Of a DNA stretch of 53,701 nucleotides, positions 8,854 to 16,770 are shown one piece after another (position 1 is the first letter of the stretch; each line of letters starts with the position of its first letter). The DNA is from Prevotella sp. UBA2444 (GTDB lineage: Bacteria > Bacteroidota > Bacteroidia > Bacteroidales > Bacteroidaceae). A model generated the notes under the pieces. It searched no databases, was not told the origin of the DNA, and saw only the letters and a program-made list of their open reading frames with translations. Location of the stretch: assembly GCA_002342665.1 (NCBI GenBank), contig DDQK01000041.1, positions 1 to 53,701 on the forward strand. The letters run 5' to 3'. The position numbers were made by a program, and so were the translations under genes.

Positions 8854-10070
8854 GGCGCGTCGTCATAACAGGTATGGGCATCTGGTCGTGCCTGGGTACT
8901 GACCAGGAGACCGTCTGCGACGCTCTGTATCATGGCAGGTCTGGTATCGGACTTGACCAGGACCGCCTTGTCTACGGCTATCGGTCTGGACTGATGGGTA
9001 TTGTGGAGACACCCGTCATCACCAAACAGATGCTTGATCGTCACACCCGTGCCGGTATGTCTGAGGAAGCACAGTATGCTTACATGGCTTCACGGCAGGC
9101 TTTCCAACAGGCAGGTGTCGATGACGACTATCTCCGGCAGCAAGAGGTGGGGTGCATCTTCGGCAACGACTCCTCGGCAAAGGCCGTCATCGAGTCGGCC
9201 AATATCATGGACGAAAAGCACGACTCGGCCATGCTTGGCTATGGCCTGGTGTTTCAGGCGCTGAACTCTACCGTGAACATGAACCTGAGCACCATCTTCC
9301 ACTTGCGAGGTGTCAACTTCTCTGTTTCGGCAGCGTGTGCCAGCGGCAGCCACTCGATAGGCCTGGGCATGATGCTCATCCGTCAGGGACTGCAGGACAT
9401 GGTGCTCTGTGGAGGTGCCCAGGAAACCAACCATTATTCGCTGGCGTCCTTCGATGCCCTCGGGGCTTTTTCCGTCCGTATGGACGAGCCCCAAAAGGCA
9501 AGCCGTCCTTTCGATCGCGATCGCGACGGGCTGGTACCCAGTGGCGGGGCTGCGGCCTTGGTGCTGGAGGAATACGACCATGCCGTTGCCCGTGGCGCCA
9601 CGATACTCGCAGAAGTCTGTGGCTACGGCTTCTCAAGCAATGGCGGCGGAATCTCTGAACCCAGCGACGAAGGGAGCGTGACTGCCATGACTCGCGCGAT
9701 GAAGGATGCCGGCATCGCCCTCGACGACATCGACTATGTTAACGCCCATGCCACTTCGACCCCACTGGGCGATAAGTGTGAGGCTATGGCACTCGACCGT
9801 ATGTTCCATGGGCAAAGGGCGCTCATCAGCAGTACCAAGTCGATGACGGGCCATGAGTGCTGGATGGCGGGAGCTTCTGAGATTGTGTACAGCACGCTGA
9901 TGATGCAGCACAACTTTGTTGCCCCCAATATCAACCTGGAGAATCCGGATCAATATTCGGATAAGCTGAACCTGGCAGTTAAGACCATAGATACGGAGGT
10001 GAACTGCGTGCTGAGCAATTCCTTCGGCTTTGGTGGGACAAACAGTGCATTAGTAATCAAAAAAGTATAG
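8850..10070 (+). CDS. Beta-ketoacyl-ACP synthase (FabF-like) of the aryl-polyene cluster
   Basis: A 406-residue KAS II-type condensing enzyme. Cys of SAACASGSHS is the nucleophile, the two histidines are in NAHATSTPLGD and KSMTGHE, and the C-terminus is the usual NSFGFGGTNSALVI. It would extend the acyl chain with malonyl-ACP in the cytoplasm. It starts at a GTG that overlaps the stop of the upstream reductase (GTGA), indicating translational coupling. It is one of two ketosynthases in the cluster; the other is a fusion at 13578. Confidence 0.93.
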   Translation: MRRVVITGMGIWSCLGTDQETVCDALYHGRSGIGLDQDRLVYGYRSGLMGIVETPVITKQMLDRHTRAGMSEEAQYAYMASRQAFQQAGVDDDYLRQQEVGCIFGNDSSAKAVIESANIMDEKHDSAMLGYGLVFQALNSTVNMNLSTIFHLRGVNFSVSAACASGSHSIGLGMMLIRQGLQDMVLCGGAQETNHYSLASFDALGAFSVRMDEPQKASRPFDRDRDGLVPSGGAAALVLEEYDHAVARGATILAEVCGYGFSSNGGGISEPSDEGSVTAMTRAMKDAGIALDDIDYVNAHATSTPLGDKCEAMALDRMFHGQRALISSTKSMTGHECWMAGASEIVYSTLMMQHNFVAPNINLENPDQYSDKLNLAVKTIDTEVNCVLSNSFGFGGTNSALVIKKV

Positions 10071-10076
10071 ACTCGT

Positions 10077-11177
10077 ATGAATCTCTCGCCCGCATTGCAG
10101 AAGGCATATACCGAAGAACAGCTGACAGCTCGTGAGGCGCAGCATCTGGCGGAGTTTATTGCATGGGGGCCCATTGTGTTCCAGGTATCGCGTCTGATGA
10201 TTAAGTTCGGTATCCTGGAGATGCTGCGCAACGCTCCCAAAGGACTGACGCGTCAGGAGATCTGTCAGCAGACTGGACTCTCCGATTATGCCGTGAAGTG
10301 CCTGACGGAGGCTTCACTGTGCATCGGCATCATCCTCGTGGATACGGAAACAGACTGTTTCGCATTGTCAAAAACAGGCTGGTTCTTGCTTAACGACCCG
10401 GCTACAAGAGTGAATATCGATTTCAACCACGACGTGAACTACAATGGTTGGTTCTGTCTCGAAGAGGCGCTGCTGAGCGGCAAGCCAGAAGGATTGAAGC
10501 ATTTCGGACAATGGTCTACTATTTACGAGGGATTGTCTCAGTTGCCGGCACATGTACAGAAAAGTTGGTTTGGCTTCGATCATTTCTATAGCGACTCAGC
10601 ATTCCCGGAGGCCCTGAAGATTGTCTTCGATGAGTACCGTGTACGTTCGCTTTACGATGTGGGCGGCAATACAGGGAAATGGGCCCTGCAGTGCGTCGAA
10701 TATAATCAAGAGGTGGAAGTGACCATTCTCGATTTGCCACAGCAGATACGGATGATGCAGCAGAACATCTGTGGAAAGTTTGGTGCAGAGAGAATCAAGG
10801 GATATGGCATTGACTTGCTGGATGACAAGTCGGAGTTCCCCAGAATCGGGAAACTGGATGCCATCTGGATGAGTCAGTTCCTCGATTGCTTTTCGATGGA
10901 GCAGATTGTAGGTATCCTGCGAAGGGCCAAATCTGCCATGACTCCGGATACGCGCATCTTCATCATGGAGACGCTATGGGATCGGCAGCGCTTTGCCACG
11001 GCATCGATGTGCCTGACGCTGACAAGTCTTTACTTCACGGCCATGGCCAATGGCAACTCCAAGATGTACAACACCGAGGATATGACTCGTTGCATTCGTG
11101 AGGCCGGGCTGGAGATTGAGCAGATATACGACAATTTGGGACTGGGACACTCGGTAATAGTTGTGAATAGTGAATAG
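10077..11177 (+). CDS. SAM-dependent O-methyltransferase-like protein
   Basis: A 366-residue class I methyltransferase. The N-terminal half (KFGILEMLRNAPKGLTRQEICQQTGLSDYAVKCL) is a winged-helix dimerisation part as in plant-type O-methyltransferases. The SAM site is SLYDVGGNTGKWALQ near residue 190, followed by VTILDLPQQ and LDAIWMSQFLDC. It probably methylates the aromatic head group of the polyene, inferred from location. The last codons (NSE-stop) are written by two copies of the GTGAATA repeat, so the original C-terminus may have been replaced. Confidence 0.8.
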   Translation: MNLSPALQKAYTEEQLTAREAQHLAEFIAWGPIVFQVSRLMIKFGILEMLRNAPKGLTRQEICQQTGLSDYAVKCLTEASLCIGIILVDTETDCFALSKTGWFLLNDPATRVNIDFNHDVNYNGWFCLEEALLSGKPEGLKHFGQWSTIYEGLSQLPAHVQKSWFGFDHFYSDSAFPEALKIVFDEYRVRSLYDVGGNTGKWALQCVEYNQEVEVTILDLPQQIRMMQQNICGKFGAERIKGYGIDLLDDKSEFPRIGKLDAIWMSQFLDCFSMEQIVGILRRAKSAMTPDTRIFIMETLWDRQRFATASMCLTLTSLYFTAMANGNSKMYNTEDMTRCIREAGLEIEQIYDNLGLGHSVIVVNSE

Positions 11178-11185
11178 TGAAATAG
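11163..11185 (+). repeat. 7-bp GTGAATA repeat overlapping the methyltransferase stop codon
   Basis: About three copies of GTGAATA occur. The second supplies the TAG stop of the methyltransferase; the third, degenerate copy lies in the gap before the ACP gene. Confidence 0.85.
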
Positions 11186-11188
11186 GAT

Positions 11189-11431
11189 ATGACAAGACAG
11201 GAAATAGAAGAAAAGGTGAGAGCATTCCTCGTCGATGATTTGGAGATTGACGAGGACAAGATATTCGATGAAGCGAAACTGAAGGACGACATGGGGCTCG
11301 ACAGTCTCGATTTTGTAGACATCGTCGTCATCGTGGAACGTGATTTTGGCTTTAAGATCAAACCCGGGGAGATGCAGGGCGTTACCACGCTCAGCCAATT
11401 TTATGACTACATCGAGAGTAAGGTGGGCTGA
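11189..11431 (+). CDS. Acyl carrier protein 1
   Basis: An 80-residue acidic helical protein with the carrier signature MGLDSLDFVDIV; the Ser of DSL is the phosphopantetheine site. The length is typical for ACP. It would hold the growing polyene chain. Its stop overlaps the next start (TGATG). No phosphopantetheinyl transferase is present in the window, so activation depends on one elsewhere. Confidence 0.93.
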   Translation: MTRQEIEEKVRAFLVDDLEIDEDKIFDEAKLKDDMGLDSLDFVDIVVIVERDFGFKIKPGEMQGVTTLSQFYDYIESKVG

Positions 11432-12312
11432 TGGGTGAAAGAAAATGGGAAGGTACCACCTATGGCAATGGCCTGATGCACCGTTGGCTCATAGCAATCC
11501 TGCGCATAGTTGATGTCAGGATTGTCTATTGGTTTGCCTACATCTTCGTGATTCCTCCCTGTGTGCTCTTCCGTCCTGGCTATGGCTTTATCTACCGCTA
11601 TTTTCGTGAGTGTTGGGGCGATAGTCCTTTCAAGGCTTTCTGCCATACCTATCAGAACCATTGTATTTTCGCCGAGGCCGTCATTGATAAGTTTGCCATG
11701 TATGCCGGTCGTCGTTTCGATCTCACCATCGTGGGCTACGAGTACTTCGAACAATTGGCCCAGCAGCCGGAAGGCTTCGTGATATTGAGCTCTCATGTGG
11801 GTAACTATGAGATAGCGGGTTACTCGCTCGTAGCTGCGAAGAAGCGTTTTAACGCACTGGTTTTTTCCGGAGAGAAGGAGAGTGTGATGAAGAACCGCAA
11901 CCGCATGTTCTCCCAGACCAATATTCGCATGATTCCCATCCGAGAGGACATGAGTCACGCCTTCGAGATGGATGCAGCCTTGACCAACGGCGAAATCGTG
12001 AGTATTCCGGCTGATCGCATCTGGGGCTCACTGAAGAGCCTTGCCGCTGATTTCCTGGGGCGTGAGGCACACTTCCCGATGGGACCTTTCAGTGTGGCAA
12101 CAGCCCGTGGCCTTCATGTACTGGCTATCAATGTGATGAAAACATCCACACGGGGCTATACGGCCTATGTTACACCGCTTGACTATGACAGAGAAGCTCC
12201 CCGAAAGGAGCAGATCAGCCAGCTGCACAGCCTTTATGTGGCAGAGTTGGAACGTATTGTCAGGCAATACCCAACGCAATGGTATAACTATTTCGATTTT
12301 TGGAGACAATGA
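11431..12312 (+). CDS. LpxL/HtrB-type acyltransferase
   Basis: A 293-residue protein with a hydrophobic N-terminal anchor (LIAILRIVDVRIVYWFAYIFVIPPCVLF) and the lysophospholipid-acyltransferase motif SSHVGNYEIAGY, an HX4E active site. A downstream PADRIWGS / FPMGPFSVATARG pattern also fits this family. In aryl-polyene clusters such proteins are thought to move the ACP-bound chain onto a membrane lipid or sugar anchor at the inner membrane. It is tightly coupled to the ACP upstream and the dehydratase downstream. Lipid A late acylation is the main alternative, but the location argues against it. Confidence 0.88.
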   Translation: MGERKWEGTTYGNGLMHRWLIAILRIVDVRIVYWFAYIFVIPPCVLFRPGYGFIYRYFRECWGDSPFKAFCHTYQNHCIFAEAVIDKFAMYAGRRFDLTIVGYEYFEQLAQQPEGFVILSSHVGNYEIAGYSLVAAKKRFNALVFSGEKESVMKNRNRMFSQTNIRMIPIREDMSHAFEMDAALTNGEIVSIPADRIWGSLKSLAADFLGREAHFPMGPFSVATARGLHVLAINVMKTSTRGYTAYVTPLDYDREAPRKEQISQLHSLYVAELERIVRQYPTQWYNYFDFWRQ

Positions 12313-12770
12313 ATATGATAGATTTCAATCAATTAGATGAACAGTCCCTGCGAGGCATTGACGTTCACGAACTGTTACCGCAACAGGAACCCTTTGTAAT
12401 GGTGGGGTGCCTGACACACGTCGATGAGGTGCGCACTATATCAGAGACCCTCATTCGTCCTGATAACCTCTTTGTAGAGGACGGCCGTTTTAGTGCCAGC
12501 GGACTGGTAGAGAATATAGCCCAGACCTGTGCAGCACGTATTGGCTTCGTCAACAAGTACGTCAATAGCAAGGGTGTCCAGTTAGGATTTATTGGGGCCG
12601 TCAAGAACCTTGAGATCCTTTCGCTCCCGAGTGTTGGAAAGACTATTGTCACAACAGTCGACGTCATACAGGAGATCTTCGGTATGACTCTGGCATCGGC
12701 TACGGTCACGTGCGATGGAGTGGAGTTGGTACGTACTCAGATAAAAATAGCCGTCAAGGAGGAATCGTGA
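12309..12770 (+). CDS. Hot-dog 3-hydroxyacyl-ACP dehydratase-like protein 1
   Basis: The start chosen is the ATG at 12309, which overlaps the upstream stop as ATGA; a TTG at 12300 would extend it by three residues. The protein has the FabZ layout: VHELLPQQEPFVMVG near residue 20, and FSASGLVENIAQTCAARIGF with the conserved Glu helix. The catalytic His of the FabZ LPH motif is Gln here (LLPQQ). I recall this variant in Bacteroidetes aryl-polyene clusters, so it may be a family trait rather than a defect. The role is presumed dehydration of hydroxyacyl-ACP, possibly together with the protein at 16767, which looks more canonical. Confidence 0.8.
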   Translation: MNMIDFNQLDEQSLRGIDVHELLPQQEPFVMVGCLTHVDEVRTISETLIRPDNLFVEDGRFSASGLVENIAQTCAARIGFVNKYVNSKGVQLGFIGAVKNLEILSLPSVGKTIVTTVDVIQEIFGMTLASATVTCDGVELVRTQIKIAVKEES

Positions 12771-13231
12771 TGGAAAGACTACGGTTAGGAGACGAAACGA
12801 CTGGAATCGAACTGAAGGCATCGAAGCTGTTGGATATCCGCTTCAGCGAGGTTGACTTGATGAACGTGGTGTGGCATGGCTCCTACATGCTCTATTTCGA
12901 GGATGCCCGTGAACTGTTCGGCCTAAAATACGATCTGTCGTACCAGGGTTATATCGATCATGGCTACTTCGCACCGATTGTCGAGATGGATTTCCAGTAC
13001 AAGCGCCCCATTCGCTATGGTATGCGTCCCCGTATCGATATCATTTATCGCCCTGCACCCTCGGCCAAGATCGTCTTCGACTATGAGATTCATGACCCTG
13101 AAGACGAGAGTATCTTTGCTACAGGACATAGTGTGCAGGTGTTTATGGACCAACAGTACCAGCTGGTGTGGGAGAATCCGCCATTCTATCTGGAATGGAA
13201 ACGCCGATGGGGCGTGGATTTCGGAATGTAG
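12770..13231 (+). CDS. Acyl-ACP/acyl-CoA thioesterase, 4-hydroxybenzoyl-CoA type
   Basis: The start is the ATG at 12770, in TGATG overlap with the dehydratase; a longer open frame upstream is only shadow. The 153-residue hot-dog protein has the YbgC/4HBT signature IRFSEVDLMNVVWHGSYMLYFEDARE, where D/N of the VDLMNVVWHG loop is the active site. It would release or proofread acyl chains. It is followed by a 46-base gap filled by a 7-bp repeat. Confidence 0.87.
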   Translation: MERLRLGDETTGIELKASKLLDIRFSEVDLMNVVWHGSYMLYFEDARELFGLKYDLSYQGYIDHGYFAPIVEMDFQYKRPIRYGMRPRIDIIYRPAPSAKIVFDYEIHDPEDESIFATGHSVQVFMDQQYQLVWENPPFYLEWKRRWGVDFGM

Positions 13232-13277
13232 AAGATTGAACATTGAAGATTGAACATTGAAGATTGAACATTGAGAT
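13232..13277 (+). repeat. 7-bp ATTGAAC/ATTGAAG tandem repeat between thioesterase and ACP genes
   Basis: Six 7-bp units alternate ATTGAAG and ATTGAAC, giving a 14-bp super-repeat. They begin directly after the thioesterase TAG and end just before the ACP ATG. The same word recurs at 33311-33343. Confidence 0.88.
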
Positions 13278-13568
13278 ATGGATGAACTGATATTGGAACT
13301 GAAACAAGAGATTATCAAGGCCCTGAACCTGGAGGAAATGACTCCTGAAGATATTGATGCAGAGGCACCGCTCTTTGGAGCAGGCCAGCTGGCAGCTGAC
13401 GGAACGTCGGGAATGGGACTGGGACTCGACTCCATCGATGCACTTGAACTGATCGTGCTGCTGGAGAAGAAGTACGGTATTAAACTGGCCAGTCCCGCCG
13501 AGGGCAAGACCATCTTTAAGAGTGTGGCTTCGATAGCCGAGTATGTTAAGGAGCATCGTACGAAGTAG
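13278..13568 (+). CDS. Acyl carrier protein 2
   Basis: A 96-residue carrier protein with the phosphopantetheine site in GLGLDSIDALELIV. A Gly/Ala-rich insertion before it (LFGAGQLAADGTSGMG) makes it longer than ACP 1. This spacing is typical of the ACP that partners the chain-initiating ketosynthase in aryl-polyene clusters. It lies nine bases ahead of the fused ketosynthase gene. Confidence 0.9.
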   Translation: MDELILELKQEIIKALNLEEMTPEDIDAEAPLFGAGQLAADGTSGMGLGLDSIDALELIVLLEKKYGIKLASPAEGKTIFKSVASIAEYVKEHRTK

Positions 13569-13577
13569 GGCAAGACG

Positions 13578-15461
13578 ATGAGTATTGCAGTTACTGGCGA
13601 AGGCATCATCTGTGCCATTGGGGTCGACAAGGCTTCAGTGCTTAGTTCTCTGCGCCAGCAGCGTACGGGTATTGGCACCATGCGCCATCTGCGTTCCGTT
13701 CATCACGAATTGCCCGTGGGTGAAGTGCCTCTCTCCAATGCTGAGATGTCACAACTGCTGGGGCTGGAATCTGATGACTTGATGAGTCGTACTGCCCTGA
13801 TGGGCATGCTCGCCGTGCGTCAGGCCCTTGAGGATGCTGGCGTCACCAAGATGCTTTCCTGTGGTGAGACGCCCCGTATGTTGCTCATCTCTGGCACTAC
13901 CGTAGCAGGAATGGACATCACCGAACGTTTCTTCCATGAGATACAAGAGTGTGATGATCATCTCGCATGCCTGAAGACGCACAACGCTGATAGCAACACA
14001 CAGCAGATTGCTGACTTTTTCGGTTGTTTCGCTGATCATATAACCGTCTCCACAGCCTGTTCTTCTGCAGCTAATGCCCTCATCTTGGGAGCTCGTCTGC
14101 TGGAGGCTGGCGAGGCTGATATCGTGGTGGCAGGAGGTACCGAGGCCCTTTCTGTGTTCCATCTCAATGGCTTTCATTCGCTCATGATTCTCGATGCTGC
14201 ACAGTGCCGTCCCTTCGACGATTCACGTGCCGGACTCAATCTCGGCGAGGGCGCTGCTTTCCTGGTGTTGGAGTCTGGGGAGAATGCTCTTCGTCGAGGG
14301 GCCTCTCCGCATGCCTGGATCAATGGATGGGGCGTTGCTTGTGATGCCTTCCACCAGACGGCCTCTTCGGAGGATGGTGAAGGAGCTTACCTGGCCATGA
14401 TGGAAGCCCTTCGGATGGCAGGACTGGATCCGCAGGATATCCAATATGTGAATGCTCATGGAACGGGTACGCCCAACAATGACCTCTCTGAGACTGCTGC
14501 TTTGAGGCGTGTCTTTGGCGATGCTATTTTGGGTAATGGACATACTTCTGGCCATCCTCTTGTGTCAAGCACCAAATCGTTTACGGGTCATACCACCAGT
14601 GCTTCGGGTAGTATTGAGGCCGTCATTTGTATTCTGGCTCTGCAGCACCATTTCGTGCCCGCTAATCTGGGGTGGCAGTTCCCGATGCCTGCTGGTATCA
14701 TACCTACGATGGGTGCTGATAATATGCCTCTTCGCCATGTTCTCTGTAATGCCTTCGGCTTTGGTGGGAATGATTCTTCACTGGTGTTCAGCCGGGAGCC
14801 CCGTACTTCTGGGCTTCCCGGAATCCCCGGAATCTCCGGCCTGTCCGGTCTATCCGGAATCTCCGGAATCTCCGGTTTCTCCGGTTTCTCCGGTCTATCC
14901 GGAATCTCCGGCTTATCCGCTAGAATCCTCTCAAGTGTCAAGATTTCCTCCGAGGACGAGCTGTTGGGAATCCGCGAGTTCGTTAGTCCGCTCGAGGCTC
15001 GTCGCATGGGTAAGTTGTTGAAAAGTTCGCTGCTCGCTTCACTGAGAGCCTTGCGCGAGGCGGGTATTGAGAAGCCTGACGCCATCATCACGGCTACGTC
15101 CTTAGGCTGTTGGGAGAATAGCGAGGCTCTATTGCGCCAGCTCGACGACGAAGGTGAGGTGATGCTCAAGCCTACATGGTTCATGCAGAGCACCCACAAT
15201 ACCATTTCCAGTCTTATCGCCATTCGCACTCATTGTCATGGCTATAATGTCACCTATGCTACCGAAGGACAGGACCCTTTGCGCTGGGCCCTCCACGATG
15301 CGGAGATGCTGTTGAAGTCGGGGCAATGCAAGACTGTTCTTGTTGGTTTCCACGATGAAAGTACTCCTCTTTATCGCTCTTTGATGGCGCGTCTGAAAAA
15401 GACCGCCGATAGTCCTCTGTCTTCTGTCACGTCTACAGCCATTGTATTATGTTCCGAATAA
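13578..15461 (+). CDS. Ketosynthase fused to a chain-length-factor-like domain through a Ser-Gly-X linker
   Basis: Residues 1-405 form a complete ketosynthase: Cys in TACSSAANALILG, His in NAHGTGTPNNDLSE, KSFTGHTTSASG, and C-terminal CNAFGFGGNDSSLVFSRE. Residues 411-446 are twelve triplets of the type SGL, SGI or PGI. Residues 450-627 (EFVSPLEARRMGKLLKSSL, PDAIITATSLGCWENSE, PTWFMQSTHNTISSLIAI, CHGYNVTY) match the short ketosynthase-like chain-length-factor proteins of aryl-polyene clusters. In relatives I recall, these are a separate gene. The C-terminal part has no Cys nucleophile at FMQSTHNT, as expected for such a factor. The pair would normally act as a heterodimer that builds the polyene. 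Confidence 0.9.
   Translation: MSIAVTGEGIICAIGVDKASVLSSLRQQRTGIGTMRHLRSVHHELPVGEVPLSNAEMSQLLGLESDDLMSRTALMGMLAVRQALEDAGVTKMLSCGETPRMLLISGTTVAGMDITERFFHEIQECDDHLACLKTHNADSNTQQIADFFGCFADHITVSTACSSAANALILGARLLEAGEADIVVAGGTEALSVFHLNGFHSLMILDAAQCRPFDDSRAGLNLGEGAAFLVLESGENALRRGASPHAWINGWGVACDAFHQTASSEDGEGAYLAMMEALRMAGLDPQDIQYVNAHGTGTPNNDLSETAALRRVFGDAILGNGHTSGHPLVSSTKSFTGHTTSASGSIEAVICILALQHHFVPANLGWQFPMPAGIIPTMGADNMPLRHVLCNAFGFGGNDSSLVFSREPRTSGLPGIPGISGLSGLSGISGISGFSGFSGLSGISGLSARILSSVKISSEDELLGIREFVSPLEARRMGKLLKSSLLASLRALREAGIEKPDAIITATSLGCWENSEALLRQLDDEGEVMLKPTWFMQSTHNTISSLIAIRTHCHGYNVTYATEGQDPLRWALHDAEMLLKSGQCKTVLVGFHDESTPLYRSLMARLKKTADSPLSSVTSTAIVLCSE
14808..14915 (+). repeat. In-frame 9-bp TCCGGNNTN repeat joining two ketosynthase-type domains
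   Basis: Twelve successive 9-bp units, mostly TCCGG followed by AATC, TTTC, TCTA or CCTG, encode SGL/SGI/SGF/PGI triplets (residues 411-446). The unit is the same as at 6323-6368. Confidence 0.92.
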
Positions 15462-15802
15462 TTCCATACGCCATCCTCCAGAGTCTGTTGCTGGCCAGTG
15501 CCCAGGTGTTTCTAAAGCTGGCCTTGCAGCGTATGCCCCCTTTTGGGTGGACACGAGAGTTCTGGGGGGCGATACTCATCAATTGGCACTTTGCCGTCAG
15601 TGGCCTGCTCTTTGGGACTGCTGCCTTGTTGTGGATGTATATCGTCAAGGTGTTCCCCTTTAGCATGGCCTATCCAATGGTATCACTCAGTTACGTCTTC
15701 GGTATGCTGGCTGCCTTCTTGGTGTTCCACGAGGAGGTCTCACTCTCCCAATGGACGGGTGTATTCTTCATCATGTTAGGTTGCACCCTTATAGCTCGAT
15801 AG
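15449..15802 (+). CDS. Small four-helix EamA/SMR-type membrane protein
   Basis: A 117-residue protein with four hydrophobic segments (about residues 5-25, 43-65, 70-90 and 97-115) and the drug/metabolite-transporter features PYAILQSLLLASAQVFLKLAL and FSMAYPMVSLSYVFGMLAAF. It resembles half-size EamA and ArnE/ArnF-like flippase subunits. It could help move a lipid-linked product across the inner membrane; this is inferred from its place in the cluster. It overlaps the end of the ketosynthase gene by 13 bases. Confidence 0.75.
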   Translation: MFRIIPYAILQSLLLASAQVFLKLALQRMPPFGWTREFWGAILINWHFAVSGLLFGTAALLWMYIVKVFPFSMAYPMVSLSYVFGMLAAFLVFHEEVSLSQWTGVFFIMLGCTLIAR

Positions 15803-15806
15803 CCTT

Positions 15807-16409
15807 ATGAAAAGATTCCTGATTATATTATTCACCGTTTGCTGTCCACTCATCACTGCCTATGCGCAGCAGAAGGAGATCCTGCAGGTTGCAGCAACTG
15901 TCAAGACCATGCAGTGTGACTTTGTGCAGACTAAGCATCTTCGGCTGCTCAATTCCGCGATGGTTTCCGAGGGACGTATGTATTACCAGCAGAGTAACCG
16001 TTTACGCTGGGAATATACTGTTCCATATACTTACACCTTTATCCTCAACGGACAGAAAGTGTTGCTGAAGAACAGTCGCCGGCAAGATGTTGTCGATACG
16101 AGTCAAAACAAACTCTTCCGTGAGATAGCCCGTATGATGATGAGCAGCGTGACAGGTCAGAACCTCGCAGATTCAAAGGACTTCCACACTACTTTCACCA
16201 CCAAGCCTCAGGAATATGTCGCTACACTTGTGCCAAAGCGCAAGGACATGAGGCAGATGTTTCAGCAAATCATTCTCCACATCAGCCGAAGTCAGAAGAT
16301 GGTGACCCAGGTGGAGATGATAGAGAAGAAGGGCGACCGAACAGTCATACAACTCAAGAATATCAAACTCAATGCGACGATTCCTCCTGCTGTCTTTGCT
16401 CTCGATTAG
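15807..16409 (+). CDS. LolA-like periplasmic lipoprotein carrier
   Basis: A 200-residue protein with a signal peptide (MKRFLIILFTVCCPLITAYAQ). The fold shows LolA elements: VKTMQCDFVQTKHLRLLNSAMVSEGRMYYQQSNRLRWEY near the front, then beta-strand-rich sequence ending in IQLKNIKLNATIPPAVFALD. Dedicated LolA paralogues accompany aryl-polyene clusters and probably carry the hydrophobic product or its lipoprotein across the periplasm. The housekeeping lolA should lie elsewhere. Confidence 0.85.
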   Translation: MKRFLIILFTVCCPLITAYAQQKEILQVAATVKTMQCDFVQTKHLRLLNSAMVSEGRMYYQQSNRLRWEYTVPYTYTFILNGQKVLLKNSRRQDVVDTSQNKLFREIARMMMSSVTGQNLADSKDFHTTFTTKPQEYVATLVPKRKDMRQMFQQIILHISRSQKMVTQVEMIEKKGDRTVIQLKNIKLNATIPPAVFALD

Positions 16410-16770
16410 CATGGCTGCCACTGCCGTTTCCCTTCCACGGGAGAGTATAGGCGAAGACACTGTCCGTTACTCCGCCTATATCGAGACTCCCCGCGCAGCT
16501 GTCAGCGGCATCTGCATCCTTGTGAGCGACAGCACAGAGATCAGGGGGTGCCTCTTCAATGAGTTTGGCATCACTGCATTGGAGTTTACCTACAACCGCC
16601 GAAAAGACAAGGTACGGCTCCATACGGTGTTGCCTGCCCTTGACAGATGGTACATCCGCCGTACCCTGCGCCGTGACCTCCGTCAGTTGCTCCTGCATCT
16701 TCAGCAGGGTGACGGAACCTACGAAAATTCCCGTTATCATATTAAATACACTTTAACCCCACTATTATGA
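16372..16770 (+). CDS. Small secreted protein of unknown function in the aryl-polyene cluster
   Basis: A 132-residue protein beginning with a signal peptide (MRRFLLLSLLSISMAATAVS). A beta-rich part follows (SAYIETPRAAVSGICILVSDST, RGCLFNEFGITALEFTYNRR) with a basic helical end. It overlaps the LolA-like gene by 38 bases and the next dehydratase by four (ATGA). By position it could be the counterpart of small periplasmic or outer-membrane proteins that work with the LolA-like carrier in such clusters. I do not recognise the family. Confidence 0.72.
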   Translation: MRRFLLLSLLSISMAATAVSLPRESIGEDTVRYSAYIETPRAAVSGICILVSDSTEIRGCLFNEFGITALEFTYNRRKDKVRLHTVLPALDRWYIRRTLRRDLRQLLLHLQQGDGTYENSRYHIKYTLTPLL

